From Rhodoferax sp. (GTDB lineage Bacteria; Pseudomonadota; Gammaproteobacteria; Burkholderiales; Burkholderiaceae_C), in assembly GCA_018882485.1 (NCBI GenBank), contig VERU01000110.1, forward strand, positions 1 to 7,579: 7,579 bases of DNA, read 5' to 3'. The stretch's first letter is position 1. Each line of letters starts with the position of its first letter. The notes below the pieces were generated by a model that worked only from the letters and a program-made list of their open reading frames with translations, did no database searches and was not told the DNA's origin. Positions 1 through 6,214 of the stretch are shown here, in pieces. The position numbers and the translations under genes were made by a program.

Positions 1-346
1 CCAGTTCCAGGGCATCGGTCCATTTGCTGACCGTGGGAAAGGTGTTGGGGCTGATCAGCTCGCAGGTCTGGCTGGTGTTGTTCCAGACCATGCCGACCAC
101 ACATCGCTGCCAGATCAACTGGGTCACTTTGTCACGGATTTCGCTGTTGGGCGGAAGGGTACCAGCCACACTTTCGTACCGGCTGTCCGGCCGTTGCCGG
201 GGCATGTACGTGGAGCACACCTGCTGGGCTTGAGCACACAGGCTGATCAACACCAGTCCACCGACCAGGGCGCGATGTCCCGTGCCCGGGAGTTTGATCC
301 GTGCAGGGACCACCGCAGGACAGGGAGCAGCGATGGGATGGGTCAT
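1..346 (-). CDS. Exported DUF1566 (Lcl_C)-type protein, partial (C-terminus beyond left edge)
   Basis: The reading frame is open for 115 codons from ATG at 346 to the left edge, so only the amino-terminal part is visible. Residues 16-25 are basic (R16, K18, R25). A hydrophobic stretch LVGGLVLISL follows and ends in AQA-QQ at about residue 40, a good signal peptidase I site, so the product is predicted to be secreted. The mature part has the opening pattern of Lcl_C/DUF1566 domains: DKVTQLIWQRC (72-82), a GMVW stretch, a TC at 94-95, and KWTDAL near 108-113. Mature cysteines seen so far are C44, C82 and C95. The start codon overlaps the stop of the upstream lipoprotein gene by four bases (ATGA), with AGGA just ahead of it, which favours this ATG. 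A GTG at codon 12 would give a more standard-length signal peptide and is the alternative start. DUF1566 has no established biochemical role. Binding or structural work at the envelope, alongside the neighbouring DUF1566 lipoprotein, is inference. Confidence 0.82.
   Translation of the reverse strand, partial: MTHPIAAPCPAVVPARIKLPGTGHRALVGGLVLISLCAQAQQVCSTYMPRQRPDSRYESVAGTLPPNSEIRDKVTQLIWQRCVVGMVWNNTSQTCELISPNTFPTVSKWTDALEL
343..346 (-). other. ATGA stop/start overlap (translational coupling)
   Basis: On the minus strand the bases read ATGA. The TGA (345-343) ends the PKD/DUF1566 lipoprotein gene, and the ATG (346-344) begins the next DUF1566-type gene. This arrangement is typical of coupled translation within an operon and supports both the stop and the start assignment. 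Confidence 0.85.
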
Positions 347-2721
347 GATCCTGAGCGAACAAGGCGGACCGGGTACGCGGCATTCTTCGTGTCGAAGAAG
401 TCGTCACCCAGCGTGTAACTGATGCCCCAAGCAGCTCCAGGATCGCTGGCATCTGGCGAGGAACTCCAGTGGTATCCCGTGAACGTGTTGGGGAAGTGCG
501 CGGTGTCGATGGCGGGCGCGGCGCTCGCGCCGGTGTGCGCGAGGTTGCGCAATTCCTCCCGGGTGGGAATCCGCCAGTCCCGGAAGCCACACAGGGCCTG
601 ACCCGGCAGCAACCGGTTGATCGCATCGCGGTAGGCCTCGATGTTGCACCGGCCTGCATCTGCCAGCCCGGTGCAGGTGCCGCCGGAGGGCTGGCCGGCC
701 CACCCCCCGTTGGTGGTCCCTTTGCTGTCGTACCAGGTGAACTGATGCAGATAGTGACGCAGGTGAGCCGGGTCATTGCGTTTGGCCTCCCAGACCAGGC
801 CCGTGGTGTTGTCGCGCACGCAATCCCATCGGGTACCGGTAGCGGGCGATCCGTTGTCCGACCAGGTTCCGGTTTGCACAGCGAGGGGTTGTCCCTCCGC
901 ACCGAGCCTCGTGAAGTCGAACCCGGCCACTCCCGACCCCACTTTGTTGAGTGTTCCCGCCAGCGCTTGAGCATCGCGGCCAAACCAGGCGTCCTGGACC
1001 GATCCCCACATCTTTTCAGCCCAGTTCACGGCCGTGCAAACCGCAAAGTTGATCCAGGCGGTGCCGGTCAGGTTGCTGCACCAATGAATGCCTGTGTCAT
1101 TGAGCACCCCATTGGGCGCGAAGGACTGAATGGTGATGCGCAGCGTGTAGGCGTTGGTGGCACCCCGATCGTCGGTCACGGTAAGCCGCACGGTCGCGAT
1201 GCCGGAGGTGCCATAGCTTCGCCACTGGATATCCGGGGTTGAACTGGTGGCGCTGGTCCCATCGCCGAAACTCCACAAGTACGACACAATCCGGCCGTCA
1301 GGGTCCGAACTGGCAGCGGGGTTGAAGCCGATTTCCTGACCCAGTGTCGGGCTCGACAAGGTTGCCGAAAACTGAGCGTTCGGCGATTTGTTGGCCGGAG
1401 GCTGGCTGGTGATGGTCAGCGATTGCTGCGCCACGCTGGAAGCGCCGTCGTTGTCGGTCACGGTCAAGCCGACCGTGTAGGTCCCCGGAGTTGAAAACCG
1501 ATGAACCAAGGGCGATGGCGATCCGGTCTGAGAGGCGGACAGTCCATCTCCAAAATCCCAGTCGTAGCGCGCGATCGTCCCGTCGGTATCCAGCGATCCG
1601 GTGGGGAGAAAGGTCAAGTCCTGATTGACCTGCCGGGTTCCGCTGATGTCGATACCCGCGAGCGGTGCGGCGTTCAGACGAACCTGAATCTCCAGCGTGG
1701 CCGTCGAGGATGCACCCCTGTCATCAACGGCGGTCAACCGGATGACTTTGCGTCCGACGCTGTCGTAGCGGTGCGAAACAGCTTCCTGACTGGTGCGTGT
1801 CAGCAGGGTTCCATCGCCAAGGTCCCAGTCATACCGGACGACACTGCCGTCCGGGTCTGCGGTGCCGGAACTGCTGAAAGCGATGGATTTGCCGACAACC
1901 GTGGACGTGTCGCTGCTGGCAAGAACCACGACGGGCGGGGTGTTGGCGGTAGCGCCAATGTTGACTTGGGTGGTCACCGTTTGCGTGCGGCCTTGCTCGT
2001 CTTCTGCCGTGAGGGTCACCGTGTAGAGACCCGCCTCATTGAAGCGGTGGGAAATCAGGCCGGGTAAGGTCTGGCTTTGCACGCTGCTGCCGTCTCCAAA
2101 GTTCCATAGCAGGCGTTTCAAGGCGTTTTCAGGGTCGTTGGAACCAGCGCTTGAAAAGGCCAGGGACTGCCCCGCCAGCAGGGTTCCAGTGGGAGGCGTC
2201 AGCTGAGCCAAGGGCGGTCGGTTGGCAGGAGCGGGCTTGGCCATGGCCGTAAAAAAGGAAAAACTGCTGACCTGCGCGATCAGTTCCTTGCCTTGCACCG
2301 TGACGGGTGTGATCTCGACAAAGGTGCCCCCAGGCTGGGCCTTGAACAGTGCGGGCGTGGAACCAAGCGGCAGCGTGCCGGGATCGAATGGCACATGGAT
2401 GGTGACCGGGGTCGCGAACTGGGTACCGTGGGGCTCCATGCTGTAGATGGAACCCACCTTGGCCATACCGCTGGGCAGTGTCGGAACCGCGACTTCTGCG
2501 ACGGGCTTCACATAGATGGCCAGAGGTTGCGACACCGCGCCCGGCGGTACCGATAGCTTGATCCCGGTGGCGCTGGAGATGGCTCCGCCCTGGATGTCCA
2601 GGATGCCGGCTGCGGACTGTGCCGGGGGCACGGAAGCACCATTGGAACCCGATTCCCCACTGCCGCCCCCGCAGGCAGATAGAAGCAAAGCCATCCCGCA
2701 AATGATGGAGTACCAGCGCAT
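343..2721 (-). CDS. Surface lipoprotein with ZU5-like, four PKD and C-terminal DUF1566 (Lcl_C) domains
   Basis: This is a 792-residue product. It begins with a short lipoprotein signal peptide and lipobox LSAC (residues 14-17), so C17 should be lipidated, followed by a flexible Gly/Ser linker. Residues about 35-160 resemble a ZU5 domain (GGAIS, then VPPGAVSQP, then VTIHVPFDP). Four PKD domains follow at about 168-256, 261-348, 351-439 and 446-533, each with a W-x-[FL]GDG core (206, 299, 388, 483) and a [VI]-x-LTA/LTVTD-type strand. Residues about 535-792 form the DUF1566 region: VLNDTGIHWC, FGRDA, CVRDNTTGLVWE, CGFRDWRIPTREEL, HWSSS and YPVRLVRSG. All six cysteines other than C17 lie in this region (548, 562, 634, 683, 692, 711), so up to three disulfides are possible. 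The frame is open up to 2889, but the lipoprotein signal starts at codon 57 of that frame, exactly at the stop of the upstream gene (TGATG), so 2721 is chosen. PKD and ZU5 domains are usually extracellular interaction modules. A surface scaffold or binding role is inferred and no catalytic motif is seen. Confidence 0.93.
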   Translation of the reverse strand: MRWYSIICGMALLLSACGGGSGESGSNGASVPPAQSAAGILDIQGGAISSATGIKLSVPPGAVSQPLAIYVKPVAEVAVPTLPSGMAKVGSIYSMEPHGTQFATPVTIHVPFDPGTLPLGSTPALFKAQPGGTFVEITPVTVQGKELIAQVSSFSFFTAMAKPAPANRPPLAQLTPPTGTLLAGQSLAFSSAGSNDPENALKRLLWNFGDGSSVQSQTLPGLISHRFNEAGLYTVTLTAEDEQGRTQTVTTQVNIGATANTPPVVVLASSDTSTVVGKSIAFSSSGTADPDGSVVRYDWDLGDGTLLTRTSQEAVSHRYDSVGRKVIRLTAVDDRGASSTATLEIQVRLNAAPLAGIDISGTRQVNQDLTFLPTGSLDTDGTIARYDWDFGDGLSASQTGSPSPLVHRFSTPGTYTVGLTVTDNDGASSVAQQSLTITSQPPANKSPNAQFSATLSSPTLGQEIGFNPAASSDPDGRIVSYLWSFGDGTSATSSTPDIQWRSYGTSGIATVRLTVTDDRGATNAYTLRITIQSFAPNGVLNDTGIHWCSNLTGTAWINFAVCTAVNWAEKMWGSVQDAWFGRDAQALAGTLNKVGSGVAGFDFTRLGAEGQPLAVQTGTWSDNGSPATGTRWDCVRDNTTGLVWEAKRNDPAHLRHYLHQFTWYDSKGTTNGGWAGQPSGGTCTGLADAGRCNIEAYRDAINRLLPGQALCGFRDWRIPTREELRNLAHTGASAAPAIDTAHFPNTFTGYHWSSSPDASDPGAAWGISYTLGDDFFDTKNAAYPVRLVRSGS
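1123..2220 (-). repeat. Tandem array of four PKD-domain repeats (coding)
   Basis: Four divergent repeats of roughly 88-90 codons encode the PKD domains of the lipoprotein. Each carries the sequence for D-P/T-D/E-x-G/A, then W-x-[FL]-GDG, then HR[FY] or an equivalent and a terminal V-x-LT strand. Nucleotide identity between units is mostly low, with short shared patches such as gtcggtcacggt at 1171-1182 and 1453-1464. That pattern suggests old duplication rather than recent expansion. Third and fourth units read SLDTDG and SSDPDG at the calcium-site-like loop, while the first reads SNDPENA. Confidence 0.85.
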
Positions 2722-2723
2722 CA
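2719..2723 (-). other. TGATG stop/start overlap (translational coupling)
   Basis: The minus strand reads TGATG, with the TGA of the DUF1501 gene sharing one base with the ATG of the PKD lipoprotein gene. No purine-rich Shine-Dalgarno sequence lies just upstream (the bases encode the NLGFLG end of DUF1501). Reinitiation by ribosomes finishing the upstream gene is the likely way the lipoprotein is started. Confidence 0.8.
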
Positions 2724-4187
2724 GCCGAGAAACCCGAGATTGATGGGGTAGTCGGAGCGCCCGAAATGCACGATGTTGGGCATCACCAGGGCGAGATCGG
2801 CCGTTGGAACTCCGAACCAGGTGGCCAGGGTCGCCGCCATTTGGTCCACCGAGGTGCTGGGCAACAGCGACCCGGAGCCAATATGCCATTGGTCGTCTGC
2901 TGCCCCACTGTTGGTGATGCTGACGGGGGGCGGTCGGCCGTAAATTTTCCGGCCACGGACGGCGCCGCCCACCACGAAGTGGTGATTGCCCCAGCCGTGA
3001 TCCGATCCATCGCCATTCGATGTCAATGTCCGTCCGAATTCGGACGCCGTGAACAGGGTGACCTTGTCGGCCACGCCCAGCGCGTTCATGGCGTTCTGGA
3101 ACGCTGATATGCCGACGCTGAGTTGATCGAGATTGCTGGATTGCTGAACGATGAGGTTGTCATGCAGATCGTAGCCACCCGATGCCTGGACATAGAAAAC
3201 CTGGCGGTTGACGCCGAGTACGTCCCTGGAGGCGATCAATCGGGCCACCAGCTTCAACTGGTTGGCCAGGCTATTGCCCGAGACTGGAAACTGGGCGTAG
3301 GCAGTTCCCGAGTCGGGGGCCTTTGTCAGGGCCTCGTCGACTTTGGCTTTGGCTTCCAGCGACCGGATGGTGACCCGGTTGTACTCATTCTCAAACGGAT
3401 GAACCGACGATTGCCGGATGATGGCGTCGTATGCGGTTTTGACCGCCGATGATCCGTACATGGTGCCGGCCGTCAGATTGCTGGAGTACGCCAGTCCAGC
3501 CGTGCCCACGCGCAGCGGGAACGCCTCTTGCCCGGACAGGAATACTGCGTTGCCACTGACGGACATGCAGGTGAACATGGCGTTGGAATTGGCGCTCAGC
3601 GCCAGATCGGCCAGGCTTCCGCCCCATCCCAGTGCGGACCCCTCGGGGTGAGAGGACAGCCAAATCGACGTCTGATCGTTGTGCGACTGCAATTTGGGAG
3701 GCCTGGGATACAGGATCAGGTTGGAGTTGCTGAAGTCCTTGCGGGTGAGCGGCACCACGAGAGGCCCGACATTAAGCAGAACAGCCGCTTTGCCCGCATG
3801 AAACAGCGAAGCCATTCCGGTCATTTTGGGATGGAGCGCGTACTGGCGGCCTGCGGGAAGCGGATCCGTAGGCGTCAGGAGCGTGGGCGTGAGTGCGTTG
3901 CGGGCCAGTGCGATGCCGCCAGCCGTTCTCTCCGGACCGCCTTCACGGACGGCACTGTACAGGTCGTAGCTGGCGTTGTCATAGGTCACGACCGTGTTGG
4001 CGTAATCCGATCCACCGGCCATGTACACGCAGATCAGAGCCTTGTAGTCCGTGGCCCCGAAGGCGGCGGCTTCGCCGATGGCGGCCAGGTTCAGGGCGGT
4101 CGGCAGGCCCACTCCGGCGATTGCCAGTTGGGAACTGCGCTTCAGAAAGGCCCTGCGGGTGTGGAGTGCCGTATTCAGAGGGTGCAT
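2721..4187 (-). CDS. DUF1501 family protein with twin-arginine signal (alkaline-phosphatase-like fold)
   Basis: The 488-residue product has a textbook Tat leader: TRRAFLKR at 10-17, a hydrophobic stretch SQLAIAGVGLPTALNLAAIG, and an Ala-rich cleavage region near 40-43. It is therefore predicted to be exported folded. DUF1501 hallmarks appear in order: VYMAGGSDYANTVV (54-67), ALHPKM (117-122), QSHNDQ (167-172), ASGGYDLHDN (335-344), then ASEFGRT (381-387) and GDGSDHGWGNHH (392-403) followed by VVGGAVRGRKIYG. The family belongs to the alkaline phosphatase/sulfatase-like superfamily. The Asp/His-rich motifs (D340, H342, D396, H397, H402, H403) are candidate metal or active-site residues, but no reaction is established for this family. 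The length is typical and no lesion is seen. The ATG at 4187 is the first possible start, because the in-frame TAA of the upstream gene lies 15 bases before it. That 15-base gap has no Shine-Dalgarno-like stretch, which points to coupling with DUF1800. DUF1501 and DUF1800 genes are often adjacent, so a joint function is likely. Confidence 0.95.
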   Translation of the reverse strand: MHPLNTALHTRRAFLKRSSQLAIAGVGLPTALNLAAIGEAAAFGATDYKALICVYMAGGSDYANTVVTYDNASYDLYSAVREGGPERTAGGIALARNALTPTLLTPTDPLPAGRQYALHPKMTGMASLFHAGKAAVLLNVGPLVVPLTRKDFSNSNLILYPRPPKLQSHNDQTSIWLSSHPEGSALGWGGSLADLALSANSNAMFTCMSVSGNAVFLSGQEAFPLRVGTAGLAYSSNLTAGTMYGSSAVKTAYDAIIRQSSVHPFENEYNRVTIRSLEAKAKVDEALTKAPDSGTAYAQFPVSGNSLANQLKLVARLIASRDVLGVNRQVFYVQASGGYDLHDNLIVQQSSNLDQLSVGISAFQNAMNALGVADKVTLFTASEFGRTLTSNGDGSDHGWGNHHFVVGGAVRGRKIYGRPPPVSITNSGAADDQWHIGSGSLLPSTSVDQMAATLATWFGVPTADLALVMPNIVHFGRSDYPINLGFLG

Positions 4188-4202
4188 GGGGTGGTGCGCG
4201 GC

Positions 4203-6032
4203 TTACTTCTGAACCAGGTAATCGGCGCTGGCCATGATCAGGAAAATCGCGGCCGCGATGCGGTTGAGTTTGAGGGATTCCGTGCTGTCCGCGTTCACGG
4301 GGGGCGAGGCCAGCGCACCAAGAATCACGGCTCGGGTGTCGGGTCTTAGCTGACCGCCAGTGAGCATCAGGTCCAGACGGTCCAGCAGCGCTGCCGCGTT
4401 GTGGGCCAGCCCCAGTTCTACCGAGTAATTCGCCTTGATGTCGTTGGTGCTGCCCGTCCCACCGTTTTCGGGCTGGCTCGCCCCCGTGATGTTGAATCCG
4501 TTGCGTATGGGTGCATACATTGCTCCCAGGTAATCCATGACCTGTTGCTCACTGATGAGCTGGAATTCCGGGGCTACCCGCCCGGTGGTCGCCATGACGG
4601 TATTGGGAGGGACGTAGCCGGGTCGAAAAAAATTGAACACCGAGGGCGATCGAAGCGGGCCCTGTCCCAGACTGGCCCCGAAATTCCCGAGCTTCCACGA
4701 ATTCTGGACGGACGTCACGCCAAATGTCCGGGCCCACTGCACGAAACGGAGCATGGGTTCGCGCAATTTGCCAAAGCCCGGATCGGACAGACCGGATGCC
4801 CCCCGGGCCTCTGCGTCCAGCAGAATTGCGCGCCAGATCGCCATGAGATCACCGCGAACTCCGCTTCCGTTGTCGTTGAAGGCTGCTGCGACGCGAGCCA
4901 CGTAGGCGGGGCTGGGGTTGCTGGTCACCAGACGCTGGATCATCTGGCGACCAAAAAAAGGCCCCACGTTGGGGTGGTTGAACAAACGATCCAGCGCCGT
5001 GGACAAGGCCTGTGGCCCGGGTGTGCTGCCGGGTATGGAGACGCCCAGGAAGTTCGCATCCAGACTGCTATGCCGGCTGGCCGTGAAATACATGGGCAGC
5101 CGCGCGTAGTCATAGTTGTAGATCGTGTCCCCCGGCACCGTGGTGGTATCGGCGGCGCCCCGGCTGCGCTCGTCGATCAGGTAACCGGTGAAGACGCGAG
5201 CGAGGTTGCTGACGTCCGCGCTGGAATAGGTCTCGGTTTGAACACCGTTGCGCAGGCTGCCGTCGGTGTTGAGTTCGTAAAGGCCGATGCTGAAAAGCTG
5301 CATCACCTCGCGGGCGTAGTTTTCATCAGGTACCCGGCCGGTTGCCGGGTTCTCACCCTGGTTGCCATGGGTGTTCAGGTACAGTCCCATGGCGGGATGC
5401 AAGGTCACGGCCTCGAGCAGCGTTCGAAAATTCCCGAAAGCGTGCTGGCAGAGCATGTCCCACCAGTTCGCGATCATGAAGCAGGGCCAGCGGATCCTCT
5501 CTGTCAGGCCGGGCATGCCCACCACGAAGAATTCACTCAAGGCCAGCGCGGCCCTGCGCCTGACCGGATCGGGTGAGGCGATGAGCTGCTGCCACAACAT
5601 GTTGTCCGCCGGGTACAGGACGAAGCTCCGAGGGAAACCCCGTGTGTCGCTGGTGACGTGGTATCCCCGCGCCGCGAGCCAGTCCCATCCGGATGGCCCT
5701 GGGGTCATCAGAAACTGCTGATCCAGCCAGCCCGAGTACCCCAGGCTGCGAACCTGGGCTACTTCGCTGTCCCGGGCTCCAAGGCTCGCCTGCAGCAGGA
5801 AGCGGACGGCCTCTGCATCCGACTCAGGGGACGAAACAGACGCGGCCGCTGCTGCCGCAACGGGTTGGGGCGCAGGTTCGGGATCGCTGCCACCGCCGCA
5901 TCCCGTCAGGGCGGTCGCGGATATACCGCTGAGCCCCCAGATGGCAGCTTCTGATTTTTGGGGTGCGTCAAGAACGGTCGCGGAGGACCCTGGAGCGGTG
6001 TTGACAGCCGAAGTAACGCTTTCGGAGCTCAC
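4203..6032 (-). CDS. DUF1800 family exported protein, probable lipoprotein
   Basis: This is a 609-residue product and the first gene of the cluster. DUF1800 features in order are: an amino-terminal FLLQASLGARDSEV...LGYSGWLDQQF (78-107); the tryptophan-rich NWWDMLCQHAFGNFRTLL (189-206); LHPAMGLYLN (211-220); the hallmark ENYAREVMQLFSIGLYE (237-253); FGRQMIQRLV (360-369); RSPSVFNFFRPGY (461-473); and a closing IMASADYLVQ. The leader is unusual. About 30 polar residues with a single lysine (K26) precede a modestly hydrophobic segment and a lipobox LTGC (42-45), followed by a GGGSD linker and an Ala-rich run. The GTG start at 6032 is the only standard start between the upstream in-frame TAA and the lipobox, and GAGGA lies four bases before it. 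Function is unknown. The family occurs with DUF1501, whose gene begins 15 bases downstream, and a periplasmic or outer-membrane partnership is inferred. The DUF1800 call is secure, whereas lipidation is less so. Confidence 0.94.
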   Translation of the reverse strand: MSSESVTSAVNTAPGSSATVLDAPQKSEAAIWGLSGISATALTGCGGGSDPEPAPQPVAAAAAASVSSPESDAEAVRFLLQASLGARDSEVAQVRSLGYSGWLDQQFLMTPGPSGWDWLAARGYHVTSDTRGFPRSFVLYPADNMLWQQLIASPDPVRRRAALALSEFFVVGMPGLTERIRWPCFMIANWWDMLCQHAFGNFRTLLEAVTLHPAMGLYLNTHGNQGENPATGRVPDENYAREVMQLFSIGLYELNTDGSLRNGVQTETYSSADVSNLARVFTGYLIDERSRGAADTTTVPGDTIYNYDYARLPMYFTASRHSSLDANFLGVSIPGSTPGPQALSTALDRLFNHPNVGPFFGRQMIQRLVTSNPSPAYVARVAAAFNDNGSGVRGDLMAIWRAILLDAEARGASGLSDPGFGKLREPMLRFVQWARTFGVTSVQNSWKLGNFGASLGQGPLRSPSVFNFFRPGYVPPNTVMATTGRVAPEFQLISEQQVMDYLGAMYAPIRNGFNITGASQPENGGTGSTNDIKANYSVELGLAHNAAALLDRLDLMLTGGQLRPDTRAVILGALASPPVNADSTESLKLNRIAAAIFLIMASADYLVQK

Positions 6033-6036
6033 GGAT

Positions 6037-6041
6037 TCCTC
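6037..6041 (-). promoter_or_regulatory. Ribosome binding site for the DUF1800 gene
   Basis: The minus strand reads GAGGA followed by ATCC and then the GTG start at 6032-6030. It is the clearest Shine-Dalgarno-like site at the start of any gene in the leftward cluster. It decides the GTG start, because no ATG, GTG or TTG occurs in frame between it and the lipobox cysteine. The cluster's first gene having a good site while two of the downstream genes (DUF1501 and the PKD lipoprotein) lack one fits a coupled operon. Confidence 0.6.
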
Positions 6042-6070
6042 ACCCTGTATCCATTTGTCATTTTGATCCT

Positions 6071-6096
6071 CGGATTATCCGGACCGGTATCCCGGA
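6071..6096. repeat. Overlapping small inverted repeats, possible operator
   Basis: CGGAT-T-ATCCG at 6071-6081 is a perfect 11-base inverted repeat with a one-base centre. It overlaps TCCGG (6078-6082), which pairs with CCGGA (6092-6096), and the six-base palindrome ACCGGT sits in between. The cluster lies about 40-65 bases upstream of the DUF1800 start, where a regulator site would be expected, and it covers the -10-like GATAAT. A binding protein cannot be named, and GC-rich DNA gives such repeats by chance fairly often. Confidence 0.3.
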
Positions 6097-6172
6097 ATGG
6101 ATGTAAAAAATTTGTACACGCCGGGTCGGGCTGCGCCGCGAGCCTTCGCCTGACGTGGAGCCGGCCCCAGTT

Positions 6173-6198
6173 CCCGCTACCGCACAGGCGGGTGTGCG
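6173..6198 (+). promoter_or_regulatory. Two mutually exclusive hairpins just upstream of dnaX
   Basis: CGCACA (6181-6186) and TGTGCG (6193-6198) form a perfect six-base stem with a GGCGGG loop. An alternative five-base stem pairs CCCGC (6173-6177) with GCGGG (6188-6192), using bases from the loop of the first, so both cannot form together. The first hairpin ends 16 bases before the dnaX GTG. It lacks a following T-run, so it is not a normal intrinsic terminator. It could affect translation or bind a regulator, or it may be chance in GC-rich DNA. Confidence 0.3.
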
Positions 6199-6214
6199 AG
6201 CTTAAAATTGCGCC

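Larger units (their letters stand above)
6033..6214. promoter_or_regulatory. Divergent intergenic region between DUF1800 cluster and dnaX
   Basis: This 182-base spacer should carry the promoter of the leftward cluster and probably that of dnaX. For the minus strand a GATAAT hexamer (79-74 of 6000) resembles a -10 box, but the nearest TTGACA-like hexamer, TTTACA at 6107-6102, is 22 bases away, which is too far for a standard sigma-70 site. For the plus strand TAAAAT (6203-6208) resembles a -10 box but has no matching -35 and lies only six bases from the dnaX start codon. An AT-rich patch at 6101-6113 stands out from the GC-rich surroundings. The region is named from its position and divergent flanks. 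The exact promoters cannot be fixed by eye. Confidence 0.5.

Noticed and set aside
469..1242. Long open frame on the plus strand opposite the DUF1566 region of the lipoprotein gene
   Set aside because: It is antisense to a gene with clear domains, has no recognisable motif and is typical of GC-rich DNA with few stops.
1123..2220. Repeated short sequences that might suggest a CRISPR array
   Set aside because: The repeats are about 270 bases long, diverged, in frame, and encode PKD domains.
2722..2889. Amino-terminal extension of the PKD lipoprotein to an upstream ATG at 2889
   Set aside because: It would overlap the DUF1501 gene by 168 bases and bury the lipoprotein signal peptide inside the protein. 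The TGATG start at 2721 fits much better.
3528..4349. Plus-strand open frame of 273 codons opposite DUF1501
   Set aside because: It has Gly/Arg/Val-rich low-complexity composition, no domain and no ribosome site, and it overlaps two well-supported opposite-strand genes.
4401..5576. Plus-strand open frame of 391 codons opposite DUF1800
   Set aside because: This is the longest antisense frame, but its composition (many Gly, His and Arg) and the lack of motifs mark it as a shadow of the DUF1800 gene.
6181..6198. Hairpin read as an intrinsic terminator
   Set aside because: No T-run follows the stem on either strand, and it sits in front of a gene start, not after a gene end.
6033..6214. Possible SRP 4.5S RNA gene upstream of dnaX
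   Set aside because: SRP RNA genes lie near dnaX in some bacteria, but the conserved core with GGAAGCAGC is absent from both strands here and no long hairpin covers the spacer.
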